A DNA stretch of 64,000 nt from Pseudovirgaria hyperparasitica (lineage: Eukaryota > Ascomycota > Dothideomycetes > Acrospermales > Acrospermaceae): contig NW_022985560.1 of assembly GCF_010093815.1 (NCBI RefSeq), forward strand, positions 1,237,501 to 1,301,500. Direction: 5' to 3'. The notes under the pieces were generated by a model. It ran no database searches, was not told the DNA's origin, and was given only the letters and a program-made list of their open reading frames with translations. The translations under genes and the position numbers were made by a program. This document shows, piece after piece, positions 22,763 through 34,188 of the stretch; position 1 is the first letter of the stretch; each line of letters begins with the position of its first letter.

Positions 22763-23586
22763 ATGGACGAAGAAACCAAGAGACCTCGTGACAGCTCAGT
22801 TCACATCCTCCTGATTGGTGCGTCTGGCTCTGTGGGCAAGCTCGTGCTGGAACAAGCCTTAAGCAGAGGTATGTACTCCATCCCGCACCCATCTGGACTG
22901 TACAATTCCAACAGTCCACCTGCATAGGCCACGCTGTCACAGCCCTCGTCCGGAATCCGGACTCTCTCGACTATGTTCGTGGGAAACCCGCCTCCGAGAA
23001 CCTCACAGTCCTCCAAGGAACTCCGCTCAACAAAGACGACTTACAAAAGGCAATCTCGCACATCAAAACGCATCCCCGACCGGCCGTAATCGTCACACTG
23101 AACAACACGGCCAAAAGTGCCCAGGACCCTCCTCCTCCAGGTCAATGCCCACCACATCTTCAATACGACGTCCACAAGCTTCTCCTTCCGCTCATGTCGC
23201 AGCACCAGATCAACAAATTGGTTGTGCTGCAAGCTCTGGGCGTAGGGTCTTCGTGGCCCAATCTCGCTTTGCCTATTCGCCTGGCGGTCAAGTATACGTC
23301 TGTGCACTTCAGCTGGGATGACCACGCCGACGTGGACAGGTTTGTGAAGGCCTATGGTGATGACAACGATGTGCAGGGACACATCAAGTGGGTATTGGTG
23401 CGCAGTTGCATGTTCAGCAATGGACCCGCAAAAGAGGCCCATTGCTATGGTGAGGATGGAGTAGGGTTGCCGTGGTTCCCCAGTATTTCTCGTGCAAGCG
23501 TGGCCAAGTTTCTGTTAGATTCGTGCGAGAACGATGTGTGGGACAATAAGACACCTGTGGTTGCGAACAATGCTCCAAAAAGGTAG
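22763..23586 (+). CDS. NAD(P)-binding Rossmann protein, NmrA-like
   Basis: Two exons, 22763-22868 and 22928-23586, giving 254 aa. The dinucleotide-binding loop IGASGSVGKLV lies near the N-terminus. The splice restores LSRGHAVTALVRNPDSL, the typical second strand of NmrA/atypical-SDR proteins. Later segments (INKLVVLQALGVGSSWPNL, ILVRSCMFSNGPAK style IKWVLVRSCMFSNG, ISRASVAKFLLDS) fit the same fold. There is no clear YxxxK pair, so it is either an atypical reductase or a redox-sensing regulator. It is convergent with the NRPS gene (284 bp apart), which makes a tailoring role plausible but unproven. Confidence 0.85.
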
Positions 23587-23870
23587 AGATGGAGGTGGAC
23601 TCCTTGGACAACTCCCATAGGTTCATATGAAGCGAAATACTGTTGACGATGTGATATGCGCATGTAATTCAAAACAGTAATATCCACTGAATATAAAAAT
23701 GACTAGCCATTCACAAACATCACGACAATAGAGCCAGGTTGCAGTTATGACATCACGAATGCGAGTGAGGGAGATGTTTGAAGTAGTGATGAAAATACTT
23801 TGAGCTGAGTCAAAACAGAGATGATAAATCTAGCAATAGTCCAACCCAACACCAGCAATGCTTACGCTTT

Positions 23871-26800
23871 TTATTTGGCCAAAGTCTGGAGCGCAGCCAA
23901 AGACTCACCAAAAGGAATACTGACAAGGTCCGCAGTCTCACTTGCAACATGCATTGCTTCCTCCACTGCCTTTAACATCCCTCCCTGCCTCATTGCATTT
24001 AATCCAGAACTGATCCTTCTTCCTAAGATGGCAACCTGCTCGAAAGAGAACAAATCAACGTCATACTCCAGCCGTAAAGTGAGGATTGTGTCACTGATGG
24101 CCGAGAACTCAAACATGATGCCGAACTTCGCGCCCTCGGCCCACGATAGCACTGGCTGTAGTCCATCAATCGGTAATCTGGGACTATCACGGTTGTCGTG
24201 GAATGTAACCATGGCGTCGAAAAGTGCGTGGTTGGGGTGCTCTGAGCCCGACACTGCAGCGCGCAGCGAATCATCGGAGCTCTGGCGCAGGACCTGCAGG
24301 AGTTGGTCCCATGGCAGGGCGTGCGCGAGTGCTGCTTGCGCAGACGTGTGGACTGAACGGACAAATGAATCGACGTCTGACTCCTTGGCCGGCTTATAGA
24401 CACGAATGGGGAAAGGCTGAAGGAAAAGGCCGACTGTGTTGAGATCTTCCGCCGAGCGGCCAAGATAGGGGGCGCCGAGAACCATATCGGTGTGAGAAGA
24501 CCCCTCGATCTGCAGCGCGAGATATACTAGAGACAGAGCGGTCTGATGAAAAGTGACGCCTTGTCGGGAGTGCAGATCCTGCAGGATGGACATGGATTCA
24601 ATGGGAAGCATGTATAATTTTGACGAGCCGGAGTATGATGTACGAGGCCGTGAGAGATAGGGTTTATTGTGGTGCTCGATATCAGTCAAGTATGGGGACC
24701 AGAAAGCCGCCGAGTCCGCTTCTATGGGCATCATCCACTCTGTGTCTGAGTAGAAGCGTTGAGGTCGCGGTAACGTGTCCGCACCATTATATAAAGCGGC
24801 GACTTCTTGAAGAAGGACCTCGAGAGTCTTCAAATCGCAGATTATGTGACTGATGCAGACTAGAAGCTGTTTCTCTGCCACCAGTACGCGAATCGGATAG
24901 TCGCTTGAGAGATCGAACTCGGTGTTGATGGCTTTTCGCAAGAGGAAGGAATCTACGGCCAAAACCTGGGGCGGCTTCTCGAATAGCAAACGTTGGACAA
25001 CGTTTCCTCTCTGCCTGAACATTGATCGAAGAATGTCATACCTGGATAGAACAGTATTGAAAGCCGTGATAAGGCAGTCTCGATCAAGTTTTGAATCGTC
25101 GAGGTCACAAAGGTAGGAAACATTGAATGCTGAGGATCCCAGATCAGCCTGGTACTTCATGAACCAGTCACGCTCGATGGGGGACACGCTACTTTGTCCA
25201 AGTCTCGCGGAAACTGACCCATTATGAGATTTGGACAAGCGACGTGCACCTTTACCCATAATGACCCTCGCCATATCGGATAAGACTGGGTTCTGGATGA
25301 CGCTCCGGATATTGACACGTTGCCTGAGTACTGAAGACAAGCGACTGGCGAGCTGAAGCTGTAAGATGGAATGTCCACCCAGTGAAAGGAAATTGGAGTC
25401 CTTGTGTATTTGAATGTCTCGATCCATCTTGAGGACGATGCGCCATACGTCTGCGATGATCTTTTCTGTGGGTGTGAGGACAGTCGACCCTAGTGTCGTT
25501 CGCTCCTTTTGTTCCAGCAAATCAAGAGCTTTGTAGTCAAGTTTGCCAGCAGAGGTAAGAGGGAAGTTCTTGAGGCGAATAATATGTCTCGGCATGGCGT
25601 AAGGAGGCAGTTCCTTTGCGAGATTCGACTTAATCGATGCTACGGTGGCAGTGGTAGTCCGAATGGCAGCGATCAGATAATCCTTGCGTTGAAAGATAGC
25701 AACGCCATCGCACATTGGAAGCACTCTCGCTGCTCTAACCTCGAGATCATGTAAATCAAGTCGGTAACCGCGCAGCTTGATCTGACGATCGTTGCGGCCT
25801 AATAAATGAATCTCACCAGTCGCAGGTTCGAAATATCCCAGGTCCCCTGTTCGATACATTTTTTCATTACTCTCAGGCAAAACTGCGTCGAGGAGAAACC
25901 GAGCTGCATTTTGCTCAGGTAGACCAATATATCCCTTCGAGACCTGTACACCAGCCAAGAATACCTCGCCAACAGCACCGGGAGGTAAGACTTGCAAGTT
26001 GCGGTCCAGGATATAGAGCCGCGAAGAGGGATTGGGATGCCCTAAGTTTACGCATTGGTCTGGGAGTAGTCGTTTGATTGTTGCCCCGCATGTAGCCTCT
26101 GTGGGTCCATACATATTATACAAAGATAGCTTCTTGCCCCATGTGTTGCAGACGGATTGCGGCACTTGTTCGCCGACGAGATATACCTATGGGTAACATT
26201 TTAGTCAGGCACAACATGATCTGGACAGGTAGGCTCACATTTTGGAGACTAGGAAAGTCGTGAGGCTCCAGTACTTTTGCAATTGACGGAGTCAGGATTG
26301 TAGATTGACTTTCACGCAAGTGCCCAAATGGATCTTCGGCATTGATTGGAGCAAGTCTTAGCGTCGCACCATAGCTCAGGGCAGAGAAGATCTCGTGGAT
26401 ACTTCCATCAAAGACAGGGGACATGACCTGGGCCACAGTCACCCCAGGAGCGGCGAAAAGGCGCACTTGTTCATCTTTTTGGAAGGCGACGAGGCCCTTG
26501 TGAGTGCATCGGACAGCTTTGGGCTGACCTGTGGAGCCAGAGGTGAAGCACACATAAGCGAGACGGTCTGGTTGAGGCGAGCGTCGCCTAGCGAATGGCT
26601 GTCCACTGACGACACTGCGGTTGTAGGCTTGGACATTGCATGTGTCTGTCGGTGTTACGGACGAGAGAATCTCATCAATATATAGGAGCTGAGGCGCCGG
26701 CGCGTCTTCGGGACTCGTAGGACTATTTTTAACATATTCGATGTCCCCATTGCCTCGTCCGGGTATCAAAAAGACGCGTGCACCACTGCGCTTCAGGTTC

Positions 26801-28835
26801 ATTCCTCGCAGTTCTGCTGGCGCCGAAGGATCAAGTGGCGTATAAACTCCTATGGACGGCAAGCAAGTCAGCTACAATGATAATCTTCTTCAATAGATGG
26901 AGTCATCATCTTGGACGCACCTTTCGCCTTCAGGATCCCATATATGGCAATCAGCCAGTTGATGGATCGATCTGCATACACGCAAACGCATTCCTCCGGT
27001 TCGATAAAAGCAAGCGTATGTGCCACAGCGCCTGCAGCCTGGTCAAATTCACGATACGTCAATTCTACGCGACCTCGTGCGATCGCTATGCCTTCTGGGT
27101 TGCTTTCAACTGCCTTTTCAAAGAGCGTCACCAAGTCTTCATGTTTCGAATCATCAAACGTCTCTACAGAGAAGCAATTGCTCCACTCCATTACGTTCTT
27201 GACCGCTCTGGCAGGAAGCAGGCTGTCAAGGCAGCTCAGCAGGGGGTTACTGGTCTTGAGAAGTGCGTGCATGCTTTTCAAATAGACCTCGCCTAAGAGC
27301 TTCATGTCATTCCACTCATAGTAGCTCGAATTGAAGATGAGCCGAACTTGACCATGTCCTTCGACGATGATGGACAGAGGAATGTCCGATTCCATCTCAA
27401 ACTTCCGCGGAGCAGGACTGTCGGTGAAGTCTGATGCCTCATCATCATTGCTAAATTGCATGGCAAGGACAGATGAGAATTGACGATCGACCCCATCTTC
27501 GATGCTGGACGACGAAAACTGATTCAGATCTTGCATCTTCTGAGAGACGTCATGTACTAATGACTGAGCATTCAAGGCCGCATCAACAGCGACAAACAAT
27601 GGCAGAGTATTGATCAAAGGCCCAACCACTTCGAATATTCCGTCGACGGGCAAGTCTCGCCCTGACATAACGATGCCAAAGCAAACTTGGTTGCTGTTCG
27701 TATACTTGCTCAAGGTCAACGCCCAAGCTGCCGAGTAATAAGCTGCAGGTGTGAAGCCATTTGCCTTGCTAATCGCTAACAGACTTTCGTCAGGAAACTG
27801 TACTGTCAAGCTTTCCGTTCGGCCGGGCTGTGTTCCTGAAAGCCGCTGCGGTGATAGAACCAGTTGACGGGCTGCTGATGCGAACTGCTCGTGCTGTTTG
27901 TCCCAGAACTCGCGTGCTGCGTCTTTATTAGACATCTGTATATCTTTGATCTGCCTCACTATAGCGCCAAAGTGGGGGCCTGCGCGGATCTCCTCGCCTC
28001 TCAGAACGTCGCGGACTTTGTTTCGAATGAGCTGGATGGAATAGCCGTCGATGAACGCGTGGTGGACCCTCCAGACTGTGATAATCTTGTTAGGCTCTGC
28101 TCCAATCGGTCCATCGATCGTCACTATGTCGAACGATGAAATAGATCCGTCGACTTCCGGTTGTCGGCTCATCTGCTCGTCGAACGCTTCTTCGTCCGGG
28201 ACATGCAACTCTCGCCATCGAAAAAGGGCATTTGGTGCGACAGCCATTCCCTGCAACAGTTCTGAAAATATGGGTTCAGACTGCACAACACGCTCCCACG
28301 CAAGTTTGATGGCCTCTAAGCTCTGGCCTTTGAACGCGTCCTGGATGGTAAGGACATTAAGAGAAGGGGTTCGTAAGCTTCCGCGTAATAACAAGAGTTG
28401 CAACTCTGTTAGGCTCTCATTATGATGCCCATTTAGGATATCCTCTGCAGTGATTATGTCATGCGCAGAGCCGTCCAGGGCCTTCGCTGGCGTTATGTTC
28501 ACATGATCTGAACCAAGCTCTGGCGAAGAGAAGTCGATCGCCGCATAGGGGTCTGGTGTAGGGGGCGCTGTTATCGGTGCTGGAGCTGCCAGTGATACCA
28601 GCTCATCGAGCCGCTTCGCACGAAGTATGGCGCCTGTGGGGAGCAAGAGTCCATTTTTGTGACAATGTGCGGCAACCTTGATGGCTGATAGGGAATCGCC
28701 CCCTAGAGCGATAAAGTTGCTGTCGTCCAATACATGCGATTCCGGTACCTCAAGGATGGTCGATATAGCCTTAGATATCAGGCTTGGCACATGTAGGCCG
28801 GCAAAAGGGACATGTAGTGAGTTCTTGATGTCCAT
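23871..28835 (-). CDS. nonribosomal peptide synthetase, T-C-A-T-C(T)
   Basis: Three exons: complement of 26921-28835, 26239-26849 and 23871-26186, giving 1613 aa. Domains: carrier T1 about 20-85 (GGDSLSA, Ser48); condensation C1 about 135-545 with an intact HHAFIDG (258-264); adenylation A about 565-1060 with TSGSTG (741-746), MYGPTEAT (867-874), YRTGDLG (953-959) and GRNDRQIKLRG, with the A10 Lys in SAGKLD (1057); carrier T2 with LGGHS (Ser1115); and a terminal C domain about 1180-1600 with SHIICDLKT (1288-1296). This last has Ser in place of the first His and matches SHxxxDxxS/T, the signature of fungal cyclising C(T) domains. There is no A domain for T1, and only 493 bp separate the start from the divergent monooxygenase. 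By-eye alignment to GrsA gives a tentative pocket code D-G-H-I-Y-V-M-C-G-K. I cannot assign a substrate; the retained Asp favours an alpha-amino acid. Both introns are phase-consistent and restore KAKGVYTPLDP and SLQNVYLVGEQ. Confidence 0.95.
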
Positions 28836-29328
28836 AGTCGAGGTTTGAGATTTGAACTAGCGAGACCCAATCTTCAGCATGCAGGTGCGTATCTATAACT
28901 TACAAGGGAAACCCTTCTTCGCAGGAACTTCAGCGGAGCTGGATAGGTGCAGATACCATCTCCGGCTGAGTGATGCATCCGAGACTAAGGTTCGTTACGT
29001 GGGAGCCACAGACCCCGATCAGTTCCTCGGCGCCTAAAGAGAGCTCAAAATAGTAATACCATACGGAAGACCAAGAATCGACAACTCGCTCAAGGATCTA
29101 GTCCTCGTATCGGCTAATGTGTCAGAAGCTCCGTGTATCGGCCCAATATCATAGCTGACAGGCACCGATAGTACAGCCTCACCGAATCGGCCACCGATGG
29201 ACTGTGGTGATGAGGGTCTCACAATTTCACGGTGCATTTTGGACTGACGTGAATGACTTCTATTTGGTACATGAAACCATCTAGACGCAACTTACACTCC
29301 AAACATTTCCTCTCCATGTTAAGGCAAA
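28836..29328. promoter_or_regulatory. divergent promoter region, NRPS and FAD monooxygenase
   Basis: This 493-bp stretch between two start codons contains TCGGCCACCGA at 29187-29197, a TCG(N5)CGA sequence of the kind bound by AflR-type Zn2Cys6 factors. The shared promoter suggests that the two enzymes are expressed together. Confidence 0.35.
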
Positions 29329-30625
29329 ATGTCGAGTCCCAAAGTTGCTATTATCGGAGGTACGTATGAGGAATTTTCTATCTAATACGTATGATGCTCT
29401 AACGCCTAATGTAGCTGGCCCTGCTGGTCTTACTCTCGCCAGTATATTGCATAAAAACTCTATAAATGTCACTTTGTATGATTTAGATGCCGATAGATAT
29501 TCCAGAAACAGCGGCGGATCACTTGACATTCACCCTGACTCGGGACAACGAGCATTAAAAGAAGCCGGGCTTTTGGATGAGTTCTTGAAGTACGCACGTC
29601 CAGAGGGAGAAACGCTCCGAATCATCGCTCCAGATGGAACGACATTGATGGACGAAAGCCGAGGTGATGAAGGTCGCCCAGCAGACGAGTTCGCCAACCG
29701 TCCTGAGATTGATAGACGGCAACTACGCAGCATGTTGCTAGATTCTCTGAACGACTCAGTCATTCAATGGAAATCTAAACTGCTACGTGTTGAGGACAAT
29801 CCGGGCCAAAAGCTCAAGCTACACTTCGCAGACCGCACCGAGGAGGGCTTCGACTTTGTCATCGGCGCTGATGGCGCGTGGTCAAAAGTTCGCTCTCTTC
29901 TTTCTGACGTGAAGCCCTTCTATTCCGGCGTGGGAGGTCTTGAGTGCCATATCACCGACGCAGATGCAAAGCACCCAATGTTAGCACAGCATGTTGGCAA
30001 TGGCATGTGTCTCAATCTTGGCTCTGATAAGGGTATCATGTGCCAACGAAACGGTGATGGTGGCATTCAAGCATACGCATTCGCTCGCCTCCCTGAGACA
30101 TGGTATCAAACTTGTGGGATCAGCTTCACGGATCAAACGGCGCGAAAGGCCGTTGCTGATGCTTTGTTCGCCGACTTCAGTGAGAATTTGCAATCTTTGA
30201 TTCTGGAGAGTGACGATGACACTGTCGGCCGGCCTCTTTATCAATTACCGGTCGATTTCACCTGGTCGAATAACCCTAGAGTCACGCTTGTCGGAGATGC
30301 AGCTCATTTAATGACACCATTTGCGGGAGTAGGCGTGAATGTGGCCATGCAGGATTCTCTGGAGCTGGCCTTGGAGATCATCTCTGCAAACAAATCTGGA
30401 TACTTTGGAAGTGCACTGGAGAACTACGAGCTCAAAATGTGGAAGCGAGCACGACAGAACGCCGAGCAAACGATGATGTACTTGAACTTGTTCTTCCATC
30501 ACCGCGGCGGTATCGCTATGGTGGAGTACTTTGCAGAGAGGCAGAAAGCCATGAGGCTGAAAGAGGCGCATGGAAAGGACATGGCCAGTGTTCAGACTAT
30601 TGAGCAAAAGACAATTGTGGACTAG
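29329..30625 (+). CDS. FAD-dependent monooxygenase, TetX/PHBH-like
   Basis: Two exons, 29329-29359 and 29415-30625, giving 413 aa. The splice completes the Rossmann motif MSSPKVAIIGAGPAGLTLASIL (GxGxxG). Further hallmarks are the DG motif GADGAWSKVRSLL and the second FAD-binding motif LVGDAAHLMTPFAGVGVN. Class A flavin monooxygenases of this TetX-like branch hydroxylate or epoxidise aromatic or indole rings with NADPH and O2. It is divergent from the NRPS with a 493-bp shared promoter, so it is the strongest candidate for a tailoring enzyme of the peptide. An NRPS plus flavin monooxygenase pair is known from fumiquinazoline-type pathways; whether the chemistry is similar here is inference. 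Confidence 0.93.
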
Positions 30626-32485
30626 CTACTTGATACGAGTAGTAGGATCGCTGTTACTCAGCCTGCCGATTGATTAAAAGCCGTGCGCATATTTTAGAAA
30701 AAGCAAAGAAAGAGAACTGAACTCAGAGTCTTTGTTTGATGGAATACCTGCTTCCAGCCAAGCTTCATTAATTCTGTGAAATCTTGACTCCGGACACTGT
30801 CAAATCATGGTTAAGTCTCTGCGGGCTTCCTGGTCAGCTTTGTCTGTAGGTATCACAGCCAATGCTTGGCAAGCAATCGTGATCGGTCTTACTTCTGATG
30901 TGACTGTCTGCTTCATGTTCCTTGAAACAAAGATCAAATCCTATCCGGATAAATACGATAATCACCCTCCTCACCGACTCGTCAGTGTCACCAGATTTGG
31001 TGAGATATGTCGCCAATATCGGACGCAGTTCCTCCGGTGACACAAAAGGCAGACTCAGAGTCGGCTTGCGTGCTGCTCCGTGTCTCCTTTCTAGACTTGG
31101 CCTGAAACGCTTCATGAAATGATAGCATAAGCGCATGAACAGCGGCCTGGGCGGAACTGTATCCTCATCGTTGTCGTTGCCCTTGACTTTTTGTCAGGTA
31201 TCTCGGAAAAGGAGGAGTAGGATAGGGCCAACGTCGCTGTAGCCTGACTATGACGGAGCAGGTCCATGAAAATATTACCTAAGTAATAATGCTCCGTGTC
31301 ACCAATCTGAATCCGGCGTGGTCGTGCTTCGTACAGCGTACATGCAGGGCCTTACTAGGACACCCACAAACACGGGCCTTGGCCATGCGTTCGTTGGTCG
31401 CCTCCGTCGTGCTGGAAATATGCATCCATCAGTGCCCAATTATACTATATGCAGGCAGACTGACAACTGTTTTACGGGGTGCAGTCTAGATTCAGACACA
31501 CCGCTAAACTTATAGGACGCGCTTTATGCACATGTATGCTTAGATGCCTAGCGTGCAGATCCGCGGTGAGCAGTCGAACAGTGCTGCGCACCAATGAAGT
31601 TCCAAGGTGTCATACTCAACCACGATGCAGGTGTGTCCCACACCGGATGGATAGTTTGAAATTAAATGCTATCCAAGTGTTTACATAGGTTTTGATCATT
31701 CTAGAGCATGAAGATCGCGAGTCCTTTACGGAGGCCTAGAACGCCATTGGAGAGTACGACAAACCGTTACTCAGGTTGAAATAAGCCCTCATAGCAGCGT
31801 AGCATTATAATGCTATTTCAGGAGTGTGGCTCGATCATGGCGTATTTACACGTGTTTATGCTCTGCACGCTACGAGTTTATGTAAATCAATACGTATTAA
31901 ATCAGAAATAGAATAAAGTCATTGGTTACATCTATTATGAAGAGAGAGAGGGACTCTAAAGTGGAAATAAAGGTTTTAGCTAACTAGCTGCTAGTTCTGA
32001 TTAGGCGAGTACGACCCACCACGTCACCAATGACTGTTTATAATACCAACCACACTCATTACGCCCCAAACTCTGTGCTCGATTCCTTGTGGCTCTGACA
32101 GTAGGAACTTCCAAGAACCATACGATTCCTCCTCGTAACTTATGTCGTTCGACTTCTTCCGGAGGATTGCGCTTACAGTCATCAACGTACGCTGACGGGT
32201 GCGTTGCATTCCTACTCCCTCTTGGCGAGTCCAACAACTGAAATAGGACGTTGCGACATAAAGGGTCCGTCAGACATGTTGTCCCTGACAGGTTTGTGGC
32301 GTCGCTACAGTAAACGTTCGAGATTTTCGACTGGGCCATGGTGACGAACTATGCATTCAGCTGCAATAGTAACTAAGATCTGATTGAAAAAGTCGAAAGC
32401 TTTTCATCGTCACGTCTCGCAATGATTTCAAATTCTATACTGTGACCACGTCCATCAGATCCAACCTCGCGCTATCTGTGTCATT
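30626..32485. other. 1.9-kb gene-free stretch
   Basis: Only weak open frames are present (for example minus strand 32001-32339, 112 aa, matching nothing I know). It contains a perfect 16-bp palindrome (31800-31815). The last part is the promoter of the Zn2Cys6 regulator and holds TCG(N7)CGA near 32317. Confidence 0.4.
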
Positions 32486-33661
32486 ATGGACCGCTCAGCG
32501 ACAGCCAACGTAACAGAACTTGGCAGGAAAAAGAGACTTGCCTGCGATAATTGCCATGGTTCAAAGGTAAGATAATAGTAACAGTCTCCATATATGCAGC
32601 TGATCATATATAAGGTCCGTTGTACCGGGGAACAAGACGGTTGCCAAAGGTGCCGAAAGGGCGGTAAACAATGTCTCTACAGCGAATCAAATATGGGTCG
32701 CACTATAGGGGACAAGAAAAAGAGGGTTTCCAGATCAAAGATGTCCGGAACAAGCTCTCTGGATACTTCATCTTTCAACTCAACACCGTTATATGGAAGC
32801 TTCGAGCCCGATGCTTTCATGTTCGAAGATCCCTGGAATGTTCCAGGGAGTGCCGGTATACTCGATGACTGGACGTTCTCTGATGACATTCCCAGCTTTG
32901 ATCTCAACGACAGCTTGACTTTCGATGCGAACGCACCACTGGCCTTATATGAGACCTCATCGAGCTCCAACAGCTGTGTAGGAGCAAACGGCGGAAAGAC
33001 CGATACCATGATGTCCGATATTCGCTTTACACCTATGCCGTTGACACCCCAACAAAGCTTAGCCTCTCTCTCCCCTTGTTCTCTTTCTACGCCGGCCTCT
33101 AGTAGAGTTGGAGAGGATCCATGCAGCTTTGATACTCCTACAACAACACCTGAAGTTGGCTCTTGGATTCAGAGGGTAGAGTCTCTGAGCAATAAGTCCA
33201 CCACGAAGGGTCCTCCTCTTGACGAATTACTCCGACTAAGTCAAGCGCTACTTCCAAGCATGAGCAACGTATTAAAATGTCATAATGTCTTCTCAAATCC
33301 TATATCCACTCTACTACTCGTCATTGTTTGTCTTTCACAGACGCTGACACTCTTCGAGCGATCGTCACACGCATCCGAGCAGGATACTCAGACCAAGGAA
33401 AGGCCTAGCGTCTTACTGCATCTCGGAGGTTTCCAAGTCGACTCAGAAGCACAGAAGATGCTACAGACCCATGTTATGAATAAAGAGCTGTCGAAGATGA
33501 TGGAAATTGTTGGTGAAGTGAACAAAGTGGTGCGGGACTTAGGGCTAGCGGAGGATGAAGCTTTGTCAAACACACATGAGTTGTTGCTGGATGACATCAG
33601 GGTACGGATAGAGACTTTGGTGTGTAGCCTGAAGGAAGCCGGAGGTTATTCGAATTTATGA
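32486..33661 (+). CDS. Zn2Cys6 transcription factor, AflR-like
   Basis: Two exons, 32486-32566 and 32615-33661, giving 375 aa. The intron splits the zinc cluster; the joined form reads CDNCHGSKVRC-TGEQDGC-QRC-RKGGKQC, i.e. C-X2-C-X6-C-X6-C-X2-C-X6-C, followed by YSESNMGR and a basic KKKRVSRSK stretch. The SKVRCT...C.RC...YS.S..GR pattern is that of AflR-type regulators, which bind TCG(N5)CGA/G. The middle is Ser/Thr/Pro-rich. The C-terminal part has the helical SNVLKCHNVFSNP ... VRIETLVCSL segments seen in the AflR family. It is most likely the pathway-specific activator of the surrounding cluster; its targets are not shown by the sequence. Confidence 0.9.
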
Positions 33662-34188
33662 ATACGATTGGAATCATATATATCTGCAGTACTGTGCTCT
33701 TTAACTTGATTGTAATATAGACTCTAGGATGGGACCCAACAAAAGTATTGTTTACTTCAATACGAAAGCATTGGAATGACACCTGTCCACGATGCTTGAG
33801 GCTGGGCATACACATTATATAATGTTCTATGTAAAAGTACGAGAATAGACTTATGATCAATTACGACAACACCAAAGCGTCCGTTAAAGCAATCGTTAAG
33901 CACAGTTCAACAAAGTCTATTCTTGATTCTAGATTATGTAGTAGCATAACAAGCGAGCGTCTAATTTCGAATGATCCAATGCTATATTACCTCCAACTGT
34001 GTCGCTCACTCTACTCTTATCACCTTTCACCCTTCTATTTATAACTCTCAATTCAGCTTACAACAATGATGGACATAAAACAAAATCGCGCCAAATACAC
34101 ACACCACATAGAAAAGAATCGCTCTATCTACACCACACGTACCACCGGGTCCAAGCAAGATACGAAAATGGACCTGCAACCCGATCGC
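33662..34188. other. convergent intergenic stretch, nothing recognised
   Basis: Moderately AT-rich 3' flanks of two convergent genes. Confidence 0.5.

Noticed and set aside
30807-31136. Short frames after the monooxygenase as a possible extra gene
   Set aside because: Both strands are open for similar lengths with no motif; likely chance.
32001-32339. Minus-strand 112-aa open frame with five cysteines
   Set aside because: No signal peptide, no recognisable domain, and overlapping alternative frames; indistinguishable from chance.
32489-32499. TCG(N5)CGG-type match (reverse strand) at the regulator start
   Set aside because: It lies inside the coding sequence just after the ATG, so a promoter role is unlikely.
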